NCBI RefSeq assembly: GCF_002014975.1
Contig: NZ_MUXV01000030.1
Span: 1-64,000 of the forward strand
Length of the DNA: 64,000 nt
From: Moraxella bovis
GTDB taxonomy: Bacteria > Pseudomonadota > Gammaproteobacteria > Pseudomonadales > Moraxellaceae
Reading direction: 5' to 3'
Part shown: positions 27,807-35,362 of the stretch, in pieces
Position numbering within the stretch: position 1 is the stretch's first letter
Layout of the letters: each line of letters opens with the position of its first letter
Made by a program: the position numbers and the translations under genes
Notes under the pieces: generated by a model
What the model was told of the DNA's origin: nothing
Database searches by the model: none
Seen by the model: the letters and a program-made list of their open reading frames with translations, nothing else

Positions 27807-27838
27807 AAAATCCTTAAATATTTTCTAAGGATTTTTTA
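27807..27838 (+). terminator. terminator of the tRNA unit
   Basis: AAAATCCTTA / TAAGGATTTTTT hairpin starting 8 nt after tRNA-Leu. Confidence 0.75.
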
Positions 27839-27896
27839 TTTGTCTAAATAAATCATATGATATCCGCCCCACTCCATCTATACTCTTTTAATTTTA

Positions 27897-28028
27897 GGTA
27901 GTAGTCTAAAAAGTATGCTGAACTAGGTTTTCCGTTCGCCCTAAGCCTGCCTGCGGGTAGGAAAACCGTTAGGTTTCCCAAGCTCACCACGAACGGTTTT
28001 CCTTGTAGCATACTTTTTGAACCAGAGC
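27897..28028. repeat. structured 132-bp dispersed repeat, copy 1
   Basis: The near-identical partner is at 56048-56178. The outer inverted pair is AAAAAGTATGC / GCATACTTTTT; inner elements are CCGTTCG / CGAACGG and a GCCTGCCTGCGGG hairpin. Both copies are noncoding in any convincing sense and lie between genes. Confidence 0.8.
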
Positions 28029-28067
28029 TTAATTTTAAAATATACACCCAATAAACTTTAAAATTAC

Positions 28068-28198
28068 TAGGGCGTGCCTGCCTTTTGTATTTGCAATGAA
28101 AAATGAGGAAAATCGCCCGTTTTTCAAGGAAAAACATTGTTTTATTTCTAAAACATTTCTATATTTTAAATTGTGTTATAAAGGTTAGGCACGCCCTA
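28068..28198. mobile_element. MITE-like element, copy 3 (short form, 131 bp)
   Basis: The ends TAGGGCGTGCCTGCCTTT and the inverse of TAGGGCGTGCCTAACCTTT are bounded by TA. The left interior matches the long copies (TATTTGCAATGAAAAAT, CGTTTTTCAAGGAAAAA). The remaining 28199-28336 shows no gene I can support. Confidence 0.78.
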
Positions 28199-28336
28199 TA
28201 AACACAATGATATTTGGATGTAGCCTTGTGCAGTAATGTCATCAAAGGGCGTGCTCAGCACATTCCTACAAATCCGTGGCATATATCAAGTTTGCTAGGG
28301 GCAAAATCTTGGAATAATGCTATTTTATCAGCAAAC

Positions 28337-28369
28337 AAAAAACCAAATCCGAATACCGAATTTGGTTTT
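28337..28369 (-). terminator. terminator after rpmG
   Basis: The AAAACCAAATCCG / CGAATTTGGTTTT stem, one mismatch, is followed on the minus strand by a T run. It lies 29 nt past the rpmG stop. Confidence 0.7.
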
Positions 28370-28397
28370 AAGCGATTTTCTAAATTAAAGGGCAAAA

Positions 28398-28553
28398 TTA
28401 TTTGATTTTTGCTTCTTTAAATAGAACGTGCTGGCGAATTTTTGGGTCAAATTTTTTGATTTCCATTTTGCCAGGCATGGTGCGTTTGTTTTTGGTGGTG
28501 GTATAAAAATAACCAGTGCCAGCCGTAGAAACGAGTTTGATTTTATCTCTCAT
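28398..28553 (-). CDS. rpmG: 50S ribosomal protein L33
   Basis: A 51-residue ribosomal protein, [20 protein letters not shown]..., with the family-typical [17 protein letters not shown] and C-terminal [10 protein letters not shown]. It lacks the CxxC zinc pairs, so it is the zinc-independent type, as in most gammaproteobacteria. It lies 20 nt downstream of rpmB in the usual rpmB-rpmG operon. The ribosome binding site AAAGGA precedes the ATG. Confidence 0.97.
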   Translation of the reverse strand: MRDKIKLVSTAGTGYFYTTTKNKRTMPGKMEIKKFDPKIRQHVLFKEAKIK

Positions 28554-28573
28554 GGTATTATCCTTTTGCTAAA

Positions 28574-28810
28574 TTAAATCTTTTGACCTTGGGCACGCAA
28601 ATCGGCAAGCACTTTGTCAATGCCGTGCTTGTCAATGATACGCATACCTTTTGAAGATACACGAAGACGCACAAAACGGTTTTCAGATTCTACCCAAAAA
28701 CGATGGTTGTGTAGGTTTGGCAAAAAACGACGACGGGTTTTGTTGTTAGCGTGAGATACGTTATTACCCACTAGTGGGCGTTTTCCAGTAACTTGGCATA
28801 CACGAGACAT
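28574..28810 (-). CDS. rpmB: 50S ribosomal protein L28
   Basis: A 78-residue ribosomal protein, [27 protein letters not shown]..., essential for 70S assembly and matching gammaproteobacterial L28 over its full length. The ATG is preceded by AGGAGTTCATC. First gene of the rpmB-rpmG operon. Confidence 0.98.
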   Translation of the reverse strand: MSRVCQVTGKRPLVGNNVSHANNKTRRRFLPNLHNHRFWVESENRFVRLRVSSKGMRIIDKHGIDKVLADLRAQGQKI

Positions 28811-28978
28811 GATGAACTCCTATATTACGATGTGGCACGGATATTGAGCGGTATCGGTTGTGCCGTTTAAACAATCGCCACAAATTAGGTATGGACTAGG
28901 CGGATTATTCAAACTTGTTAGTGATGTCATTTCATCTTTATTGTTAAAGGCGACAATAAATAGAAAGTGACAGAAAAA

Positions 28979-29042
28979 TCAAAGCCCAAATTTTACAGCA
29001 ATTTCACTCATATTTCAAGTAAAATTTTAAAATCGGGCTTAT
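28979..29042. terminator. possible bidirectional terminator after the HopJ-family gene
   Basis: Long arms AAGCCCAAATTTTA / TAAAATCGGGCTT (one mismatch) enclose about 35 nt. The hairpin lies 19 nt past the end of the HopJ-family gene. The large loop lowers confidence. The rest of 28811-28978 has no feature beyond an expected rpmB promoter. Confidence 0.4.
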
Positions 29043-29060
29043 TTTATCAAATTTACAAAA

Positions 29061-29408
29061 TTAACGAGCGGTCAAAGCACTCACAGGCATACCAAACCCT
29101 TGCCAGCCATAATGCAAAAAGCTACGAATATTGGCGTGGTCGGTGCCGTCTGGCGTGTCTAGCACCGCCTGATAATGCTCGGCAAATAGTTTTAAGGTGT
29201 CAAGCTGATTTAGACCGTGCAGTTTGGCAAGGCTAAACACCTTGGCAGAGCCTTCGTTGGTGTCAGCAGGATTGACCGCTTCGCCATTATGAAAGGCGAC
29301 AGGCGTATAAGTATAATTGGCATCAATAAAGGCAAGCACGTCTTTGAACGTCAAACTGCCCTGCTCAATACCATTTAATAGCCGTGAAATGTCAGTGTGA
29401 TTCATCAT
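29061..29408 (-). CDS. HopJ-type effector family protein
   Basis: A 115-residue protein matching the small HopJ family (named from a Pseudomonas type III effector but widespread in non-pathogens). Typical parts are FIDANYTYTPVAFHNGEAVNPADTNEGSAKVFSLAKLHGL and ALFAEHY-like LKLFAEHYQAVL with DHANIRSFLHYGWQGF, read in short segments. The start is one of two adjacent ATGs (29408 or 29405), 7 nt after the csrA stop, so the two are co-transcribed. No type III secretion genes are in view, so effector function is unlikely here and the role is unknown. Confidence 0.8.
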   Translation of the reverse strand: MMNHTDISRLLNGIEQGSLTFKDVLAFIDANYTYTPVAFHNGEAVNPADTNEGSAKVFSLAKLHGLNQLDTLKLFAEHYQAVLDTPDGTDHANIRSFLHYGWQGFGMPVSALTAR

Positions 29409-29415
29409 GCATCCA

Positions 29416-29664
29416 TTAGCGATTAAAATAATCGTCGTCATCAAATGATGGTGGGGCAAAGTTGCCTTGTTCTAGGTGGCTCATGTGCATTTGCATAGAG
29501 CGTTCGTGTTGGATACGCTGATAAATCTCTTCACGATGAACAGCGATGTCTTTAGGGGCATTAACACCAAGGCGGACTTGGTTGCCTTTGACACCCAGCA
29601 CAGTAACGCTGACTTCATCACCAATCATTAGGGTTTCACCAACACGGCGAGTTAGGATTAACAT
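29416..29664 (-). CDS. csrA: carbon storage regulator CsrA
   Basis: An RNA-binding dimer that controls translation and stability of mRNAs bearing GGA motifs. [39 protein letters not shown] are the family signatures, including the RNA-contacting Leu4/Arg6/Arg7 and VHREE at residues 42-46. At 82 aa it is longer than E. coli CsrA (61), with an acidic tail ending FDDDDYFNR as in Moraxellaceae. It follows lysC, the order common in gammaproteobacteria. Confidence 0.96.
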   Translation of the reverse strand: MLILTRRVGETLMIGDEVSVTVLGVKGNQVRLGVNAPKDIAVHREEIYQRIQHERSMQMHMSHLEQGNFAPPSFDDDDYFNR

Positions 29665-29699
29665 AATAGCTCCTTGCTATAAAAACAATGCTAAAAAGC

Positions 29700-29752
29700 A
29701 AAAAATAAAAATTACCCAAGTTGTTATTATAAAACTTCTTGGGTAACTTGTC
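29700..29752 (-). terminator. terminator after lysC
   Basis: TTACCCAAG / CTTGGGTAA stem, followed on the minus strand by a T-rich tract. It lies 70 nt past lysC and just upstream of csrA. Confidence 0.65.
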
Positions 29753-29818
29753 AGCTTTTTTTGGCAATTTTTACGTAATGATTATGATTAATAAACCAAA
29801 TTGTTACATAATTGCTAA

Positions 29819-31105
29819 TTACAGCCCTGCAACCTTACTCTCACCGTCTTCACGGTCAAGCCCAAAGGCGGTGTGTAGTGATTTGACCGCTTTTTCCAAA
29901 TGCTCTTCTTTGATAAGTACAGAGACTTTGATTTCGGAGGTTGAAATCATTTGTAGGTTGATGTTTTGGGACGCTAATGTTTCAAACATTTTGCTTGCCA
30001 CGCCTGCGTGCGAACGCATACCCACGCCCACGATAGAGACTTTAACCACATCGCTCGCTCCTACTACTTCGATGGCTCCGATGTCGTCTTTGACTTGTTC
30101 GTTCAGGATTTTCATGGCTTTGTCAAAGTCGCCACGAGGTACGGTAAAGCTAAAATCGGTTACGCCATTTTCGGACATATTTTGGATAATCATGTCCACT
30201 TCGATGTTGGCTTTGCCAATCGGACTTAAAATGGCAGAGGCAATACCAGGGCGGTCTGGCACACCCAGCACAACGATTTTGGCTTCATCACGGTTAAAGG
30301 CAATGCCCGAAATTAACGCTTTTTCCATAGTATCTCCTTCATCAGCGGTAATCAGTGTACCAAAAGTTTGTTTAAATTCATCATCAAAAGCCCCGTCATC
30401 GCCTTCATCAAAGCTAGACAGTACCCGTACAGGTACTTTATATTTGCCTGCAAATTCTACCGAGCGGATTTGCAGCACTTTTGAGCCAAGACTTGCCATT
30501 TCTAGCATTTCTTCAAAAGTGATTTTGTCAAGTTTTTTCGCCTTAGAAGTCACTCGGGGGTCGGTGGTGTACACGCCGTCCACATCAGTATAAATTTGGC
30601 ATTCGTCCGCCTTTAACGCCGCAGCGATGGCAACACCTGTGGTGTCCGAGCCACCTCGTCCAAGCGTGGTCAAGTCGTTGTGTTCGTTCACGCCCTGAAA
30701 GCCTGCCACAATCAACACTTTACCGTCAGCGAGTTCTTGTTTTAGGTTGTCAGCGTCAATATGCTCAATGCGTGCTTTGGTGTGCGTGGTGTCGGTCTTA
30801 ATGGCGACTTGACGACCTGTCATGGATTTGGCGTCCACGCCCAAATCTTTTAGTGCCATGGCAAGTAGGGCAATAGATACCTGCTCGCCTGTGGCGACCA
30901 TTTGGTCGTATTCACGAGGGTCTGGGTCGTTTGAAATTTCACGAGCCAGACCGATGAGTCGGTTGGTCTCGCCGCTCATTGCCGAAACCACCACCACCAC
31001 TTGATGACCGTGGTCGTGCCAGCGTTTGACACGCTGGGCGACATTTTTGATACGGGTGGTATTCCCCATGGAAGTACCACCGTATTTTTGGACGATTAGT
31101 GCCAT
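29819..31105 (-). CDS. lysC: aspartate kinase
   Basis: It phosphorylates L-aspartate, the first step towards lysine, threonine, methionine and diaminopimelate. The N-terminal kinase motif VQKYGGTSMG, the substrate loop GRGGSDTTGVAIAAAL and YTDVDGVYTTDPR are present, with two ACT domains in the C-terminal third that normally mediate Lys/Thr feedback. The 428-aa length is typical of the monofunctional class. The ATG follows AAGGAAAAATT. It is encoded between alaS and csrA, though two small membrane genes separate it from alaS. Confidence 0.97.
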   Translation of the reverse strand: MALIVQKYGGTSMGNTTRIKNVAQRVKRWHDHGHQVVVVVSAMSGETNRLIGLAREISNDPDPREYDQMVATGEQVSIALLAMALKDLGVDAKSMTGRQVAIKTDTTHTKARIEHIDADNLKQELADGKVLIVAGFQGVNEHNDLTTLGRGGSDTTGVAIAAALKADECQIYTDVDGVYTTDPRVTSKAKKLDKITFEEMLEMASLGSKVLQIRSVEFAGKYKVPVRVLSSFDEGDDGAFDDEFKQTFGTLITADEGDTMEKALISGIAFNRDEAKIVVLGVPDRPGIASAILSPIGKANIEVDMIIQNMSENGVTDFSFTVPRGDFDKAMKILNEQVKDDIGAIEVVGASDVVKVSIVGVGMRSHAGVASKMFETLASQNINLQMISTSEIKVSVLIKEEHLEKAVKSLHTAFGLDREDGESKVAGL

Positions 31106-31140
31106 AATTTTTCCTTGTAAATCAGAATGGCTTTGGAAAA

Positions 31141-31578
31141 TTAAACTTTTGTGCGAATCAATTCTACCACTTCATTAAATTCATCAATACTTTCAAAAAA
31201 TTCACGAATGAGCTTGTATTTTTTGTGATTAACAAAAATCAACAAACATTGATTTTTGTTAATTTGTTTCTCTTTTAATTTGGTAATTTCTTGATAATAA
31301 ATGATTGTTTCAGTTTTAGAAAAAGGCTTCTCATAAAGGGAAATTTTATCATCTGTCAATGTGATAGATGTTGGTTTTAAAAAAATTAAAGCATATATTC
31401 CAAGAATTGTAAATAATACCGATATAATAGCAAAAAAGATTGCAGAATTATTCATAAAACTTGATGAGCTTGCATATAAATTAATATTGCCAATCCATAA
31501 AGAAATACTCACTATAATAAGAATTGCACCAATTTTCTTTGTTTGAAAATCGTATTTATATTCTTGATAATATGCCAT
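31141..31578 (-). CDS. small membrane protein with PH-like cytoplasmic tail
   Basis: A 145-residue protein with two transmembrane segments (about residues 17-34 and 46-68), followed by a strand-rich hydrophilic tail (SITLTDDKISLYEKPF ... ITKLKEKQ ... YKLIREFFESIDEFNEVVELI), reminiscent of bacterial PH-like domains. No specific family recognised. Its ATG overlaps the stop of the upstream 60-aa gene (TAATG), indicating translational coupling. It is more AT-rich than its neighbours, suggesting accessory origin. Confidence 0.65.
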   Translation of the reverse strand: MAYYQEYKYDFQTKKIGAILIIVSISLWIGNINLYASSSSFMNNSAIFFAIISVLFTILGIYALIFLKPTSITLTDDKISLYEKPFSKTETIIYYQEITKLKEKQINKNQCLLIFVNHKKYKLIREFFESIDEFNEVVELIRTKV

Positions 31579-31760
31579 TACAAATTATGCCCCTGTAATT
31601 CAAAATAAAACGCCACTACCACTGTCATCACCGCCACAAAAATCCACACCGCATAAAAAATCCAATAATTTTTAACTTTAAATTTTTGGCAAATGGTTTT
31701 TTCATCAATCGTCATTGCTATGCCAGTCAAAACTGATTGATGTCCAAACAGTACTTTCAT
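31578..31760 (-). CDS. small membrane protein, 60 aa
   Basis: One transmembrane helix (residues about 35-53, WIFYAVWIFVAVMTVVVAF) after a short basic stretch (KTICQKFKVKNYW). Its stop overlaps the start of the 145-aa membrane protein (TAATG at 31576-31580). I place the start at the ATG at 31760; a TTG at 31772 is also possible and neither has a strong ribosome binding site. No family recognised. The pair looks like a two-gene accessory unit between lysC and alaS. Confidence 0.5.
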   Translation of the reverse strand: MKVLFGHQSVLTGIAMTIDEKTICQKFKVKNYWIFYAVWIFVAVMTVVVAFYFELQGHNL

Positions 31761-31855
31761 CAATGCTACCAAGCATTAACAAAAAGAATATCAAACAAGT
31801 GGTATAGCGTACGATTTTAATAACCATTGCAATTTCCTAATTAAAAAGTTTTTGG

Positions 31856-31922
31856 CGTAAGGTGCGTACCACGCACCAATTTGTGCAATCAGCATAAACT
31901 CGGTGCGTATTACGCACCTTAC
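31856..31922. repeat. GGTGCGT palindromic repeat pair
   Basis: GTAAGGTGCGTACCACGCACC and the inverse of GTAAGGTGCGTAATACGCACC flank about 25 nt. Each arm is itself a palindrome. A related unit is at 60948. Confidence 0.65.
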
Positions 31923-31946
31923 AAATTGGGATTGTAGTACAAAATT

Positions 31947-31975
31947 GTACGGGCGAATTGTAATTCACCCCTACA
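31947..31975. repeat. short dispersed repeat (GGGGCGAAT family), copy 4
   Basis: GTACGGGCGAATTGTAATTC followed by ACCCCTAC is an imperfect palindrome, just downstream of alaS and next to the GGTGCGT pair. Confidence 0.65.
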
Positions 31976-31989
31976 CATTCCCAAATTAC

Positions 31990-34653
31990 TTACGCCAATT
32001 TACTCGCCAACTCGCCTTGCAACTCCGAAAGCACCTTATCAAGCCCATCAACCTTACTTGCTCCACCTTGGGCATAGTCAGGTTTACCGCCACCTTTACC
32101 ACCCAATTCGCCCGCCAAATGACGGATAATGTCGCCCGCCTTAACCTTATCAGTCAAGCCCTTCGCCACGCTTGCCGACAGTGCCAAATCATCACTCTCG
32201 CCCACCAGTACAATCACCCCGTCAAGGCGAGATTTTAGGGTATCCATCAGCCCACGAATGGCTTTGCCGTCCACGCCTACCACTTTGGCGATGAGTAGAT
32301 TTATCTCGCCCACTTTGACCGCTTTTTGTAGTAGCGATACTGCTTGTAGGCTTGCCAGTTTTTGCTCGGTGCGTTCTAGCTGTTTTTCAAGCTCACGGTT
32401 ACGCTCGGCAAGGCTACCGACACGAGTTTCAATCTCACCACGTTTTGCCTTAAAATTCGTTGCCAAATTACCCAAAATCGTCTCGCCTGTCTGCACATAA
32501 CGCACCGCTCCCATGCCTGTCAAGGCTTCAATACGACGAACGCCCGAGGCGATACCACTCTCAGAGACGATTTTAAACAGACCGATATCGCCTGTTTGAG
32601 CCACGTGGATACCACCGCACAGCTCAATGGAGAACGTAGAGTTATCGGCATTTGTCCCCATGGTAAGAACACGCACGGTTTCGCCATATTTTTCACCAAA
32701 CAAAGCCATTGCCCCTTTGCCAATGGCTTCATCAATGGGTAGGTACTCAATCTGCACAGGGGTATTTTTTTGGATTTGCTCGTTTACCATGCGCTCAATG
32801 GTGGTAAGCTCATCATGACTGATTGGTTTATCATAAGAGAAGTCAAAACGTAGCACGTCTGCCGATACCAGCGAGCCTTTTTGGGCAACGCCTGTGCCCA
32901 GCACCGCACGTAGGCTTGCGTGGAGCAGGTGTGTGGCGGAGTGGTTTTTGGCGGAAGCTTTACGCACGTCGGCAATCACTTGGGCGTTGGCAGACTGATT
33001 TGGGGTGATCTCGCCCATTTTTACCGTGCCATAATGGATAATTGCCGTGCCAGATTTTTTGGTGTCTTCGACAAAAAACACCCCTGTGGACGTGCTAATC
33101 TCACCTGTCTCGCCCACTTGACCGCCACCTTCGGCATAAAATGGCGTGGCAGACAGCACAATCACACCTTCATCGCCTTCGCCCAAACACTCTACCGCCT
33201 TGCCGTCTTGGTACACGCCTATGATTTGGCTTTGGTTGTCTAGCAGGTCATAACCGACAAATTCGGTTGGAGTTTCTACTTTAATGGCACTTGTGTAGTC
33301 CACGTCAAATTTGCCCGCTTCTCTGGCACGGGTACGTTGGGCTTCCATAGCCACATTAAAGCCGTCTTCGTCAATGCCCACGCCACGCTCACGAGCGATG
33401 TCGGCAGTTAGGTCGGTTGGGAAACCATAGGTATCATATAGCTTAAACACCGTCTCCCCTGTCAAGGTATCGCCTGTGTTTAGACTTTCTAATTCGCCCG
33501 ATAACAGACGTAAGCCCTGTGCCAATGTTTTGGCAAATTGTTCTTCTTCTTTTAAAATCACCGCTCCGATTTCGTCTTGTTTTTCAATCAATTGCGGATA
33601 GGCTTCGCCCATTTCCTTGATAAGAGCAGGGACAAGTTTATAAAAGAACGCCCCGTCCGCTCCCAGTTTATTGCCATGACGTACCGCACGGCGAATGATA
33701 CGGCGTAGGACATAGCCACGCCCTTCGTTACTTGGGCGGACACCGTCAGCGATGAGAAACGACACGGCACGGATATGGTCGGCAATGACCTTAAAAGACG
33801 ACTCATAGGTGCTCTCCACGCCAATCACTTGGGCGGTCGCATTCATGAGATTAACAAACAAATCCGTCTCATAGTTGCCACATTTACCCTGCATGATCGA
33901 GCTGATACGCTCTAAGCCCATGCCTGTATCCACAGACGGCTTGGGTAGGGGTTCTAGCGTGCCGTCTTTTTGGCGGTTAAACTGCATAAATACGCAGTTC
34001 CAAATCTCCACATAGCGGTCACCATCTTCGTCAGGCGTACCGGGCAGTCCGCCTTCCATATGCTTGCCATAATCATAAAAAATCTCGGAGCAAGGCCCGC
34101 AAGGTCCTGTATCGCCCATCGCCCAAAAGTTATCCGACTGATAAAGCCCACCTTTATCGCCAATACGAATAATCCGCTCAGGGGCAAGCCCGATGTCCTT
34201 ATGCCAAATGTCAAAGGCTTCATCATCGGTGTGATAGACGGTTACATAAAGGCGGTCTTTGGGTAAGGCAAGCCAGTTGTCATCAGTCAAAAATTCCCAC
34301 GCAAAGGCAATGGCGTCCTTTTTAAAATAATCGCCAAAGCTAAAATTACCGAGCATTTCAAAAAAGGTGTGATGACGGGCGGTGTAGCCGACATTATCAA
34401 GGTCGTTGTGTTTGCCCCCTGCACGCACGCATTTTTGTGATGACACGGCACGCTGATAGTCCCGTTTTTCTAGACCCAAAAAGGTACCTTTAAATTGGTT
34501 CATGCCAGCGTTGGTAAATAATAGCGTGGGGTCGTTGTGTGGAATGAGACTTGATGATGCCACAGGCGTGTGGTTTTTGCTTTTAAAAAAATCAATAAAG
34601 GCTTGACGTACTTCGGTCAGTTGCATGGTTTTGGTTAAGTGAGCGGTTGTCAT
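31990..34653 (-). CDS. alaS: alanyl-tRNA synthetase
   Basis: Class II synthetase charging tRNA-Ala. Motif 1 to 3 regions are recognisable (FTNAGMNQFKGTFLG, RHHTFFEMLGNFSFGDYFK, GMGLERI). The editing domain zinc motif appears as HSATHLLHASLR and later CGGIHVAQTGDIG (HxxxH ... CxxxH). The C-terminal coiled coil and DHHA1-like domain (GGKGGGKPDYAQGG) complete the protein. The 887-aa length is standard. The start at MTTAHLTKT gives 11 residues before the conserved MQLTEVRQAF; the later Met is an alternative. Confidence 0.97.
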   Translation of the reverse strand: MTTAHLTKTMQLTEVRQAFIDFFKSKNHTPVASSSLIPHNDPTLLFTNAGMNQFKGTFLGLEKRDYQRAVSSQKCVRAGGKHNDLDNVGYTARHHTFFEMLGNFSFGDYFKKDAIAFAWEFLTDDNWLALPKDRLYVTVYHTDDEAFDIWHKDIGLAPERIIRIGDKGGLYQSDNFWAMGDTGPCGPCSEIFYDYGKHMEGGLPGTPDEDGDRYVEIWNCVFMQFNRQKDGTLEPLPKPSVDTGMGLERISSIMQGKCGNYETDLFVNLMNATAQVIGVESTYESSFKVIADHIRAVSFLIADGVRPSNEGRGYVLRRIIRRAVRHGNKLGADGAFFYKLVPALIKEMGEAYPQLIEKQDEIGAVILKEEEQFAKTLAQGLRLLSGELESLNTGDTLTGETVFKLYDTYGFPTDLTADIARERGVGIDEDGFNVAMEAQRTRAREAGKFDVDYTSAIKVETPTEFVGYDLLDNQSQIIGVYQDGKAVECLGEGDEGVIVLSATPFYAEGGGQVGETGEISTSTGVFFVEDTKKSGTAIIHYGTVKMGEITPNQSANAQVIADVRKASAKNHSATHLLHASLRAVLGTGVAQKGSLVSADVLRFDFSYDKPISHDELTTIERMVNEQIQKNTPVQIEYLPIDEAIGKGAMALFGEKYGETVRVLTMGTNADNSTFSIELCGGIHVAQTGDIGLFKIVSESGIASGVRRIEALTGMGAVRYVQTGETILGNLATNFKAKRGEIETRVGSLAERNRELEKQLERTEQKLASLQAVSLLQKAVKVGEINLLIAKVVGVDGKAIRGLMDTLKSRLDGVIVLVGESDDLALSASVAKGLTDKVKAGDIIRHLAGELGGKGGGKPDYAQGGASKVDGLDKVLSELQGELASKLA

Positions 34654-34860
34654 GGTCGTATCTCGTAGCTTGCCTGTGATTTTTAAAAATCATGGGGCGA
34701 ATTTGATAAATAAACAGTTAATTTTATCACAAACCGCCATAATTAACAGTGATTTTAACCAATTTTTCACAAAATTTAGTTGAAAGACTGACTAAATTAA
34801 TAACTTTTTGGAATTAATATAAAATCCTTATAAAAATTATGGAATTTTTGATAAAAATGC

Positions 34861-34889
34861 TTAACATTCATGTAAAAAAGGTGTATAAA
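34861..34889 (+). promoter_or_regulatory. sigma-70 promoter for the 75-aa membrane protein
   Basis: TTAACA (34861-34866), 17 nt, TATAAA (34884-34889), 42 nt before the start. The rest of 34654-34860 is AT-rich with no gene-like feature. Confidence 0.6.
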
Positions 34890-34931
34890 TAGCATATAGA
34901 TTTTATCCACAAAAATGCTAGGGGATTTACC

Positions 34932-35159
34932 ATGAACATTCCACTATTTAGTGCCATTTTTTCGATTGCTTCTACTGTACTCATTGGCGTCTTGATGATT
35001 ATGGTGTTTGTCAATGACATGACCAATATGCAAACGGTGCTTGGAGTCGTGGTCGCAGGGCTTGTGGTAAGCATTCCCATCGCCCTTGTCGTCACCAAAC
35101 GCATTTCTGCCATGACAAACTCTGCCAGTCCCACCCCCAATCAGCAAAAAACGCAGTAA
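34932..35159 (+). CDS. small two-helix membrane protein, 75 aa
   Basis: Two hydrophobic helices (about residues 6-27 and 34-55) are separated by VNDMTNMQT, with a Ser/Pro/Gln-rich tail. The ATG follows AGGGGATTTACC, a strong ribosome binding site, and the gene has both a good promoter and a perfect terminator, which supports it being real. The fold resembles small conserved proteins seen in many proteobacteria, but I cannot name a function. Confidence 0.75.
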   Translation: MNIPLFSAIFSIASTVLIGVLMIMVFVNDMTNMQTVLGVVVAGLVVSIPIALVVTKRISAMTNSASPTPNQQKTQ

Positions 35160-35233
35160 CGCTTTTGGCACAGCTTATCTAGCCCAACATCACAATACCA
35201 GCCAGAGAGCCAAGCCACAGCCGAAACACAGAT

Positions 35234-35267
35234 ATGCCATGATAGCACGCCCCATCATGGCATTTTT
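35234..35267 (+). terminator. terminator after the 75-aa membrane protein gene
   Basis: A perfect 10-bp stem ATGCCATGAT / ATCATGGCAT followed by a T run. Confidence 0.85.
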
Positions 35268-35362
35268 ACACAGCGTACGACCAAACGTACGACCAAACAA
35301 AATTGAAATACACCCATCAATTCATGTTACAATAGTATTTATTTATCACAAATAGAGCTGTC

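Noticed and set aside
27853..28137. 94-codon frame on the minus strand
   Set aside because: It runs across the structured 132-bp repeat and the end of a MITE; its codons come from repeat sequence also found at 56043-56249, and it has no ribosome binding site.
28214..28405. 63-codon frame between MITE copy 3 and rpmG
   Set aside because: No ribosome binding site, and it reads through the rpmG terminator into the end of rpmG on the other strand.
29739..30593. 284-codon Ser-rich frame opposite lysC
   Set aside because: A long shadow frame fully antisense to a certain gene, with low-complexity Ser/Thr composition typical of reverse-strand artefacts.
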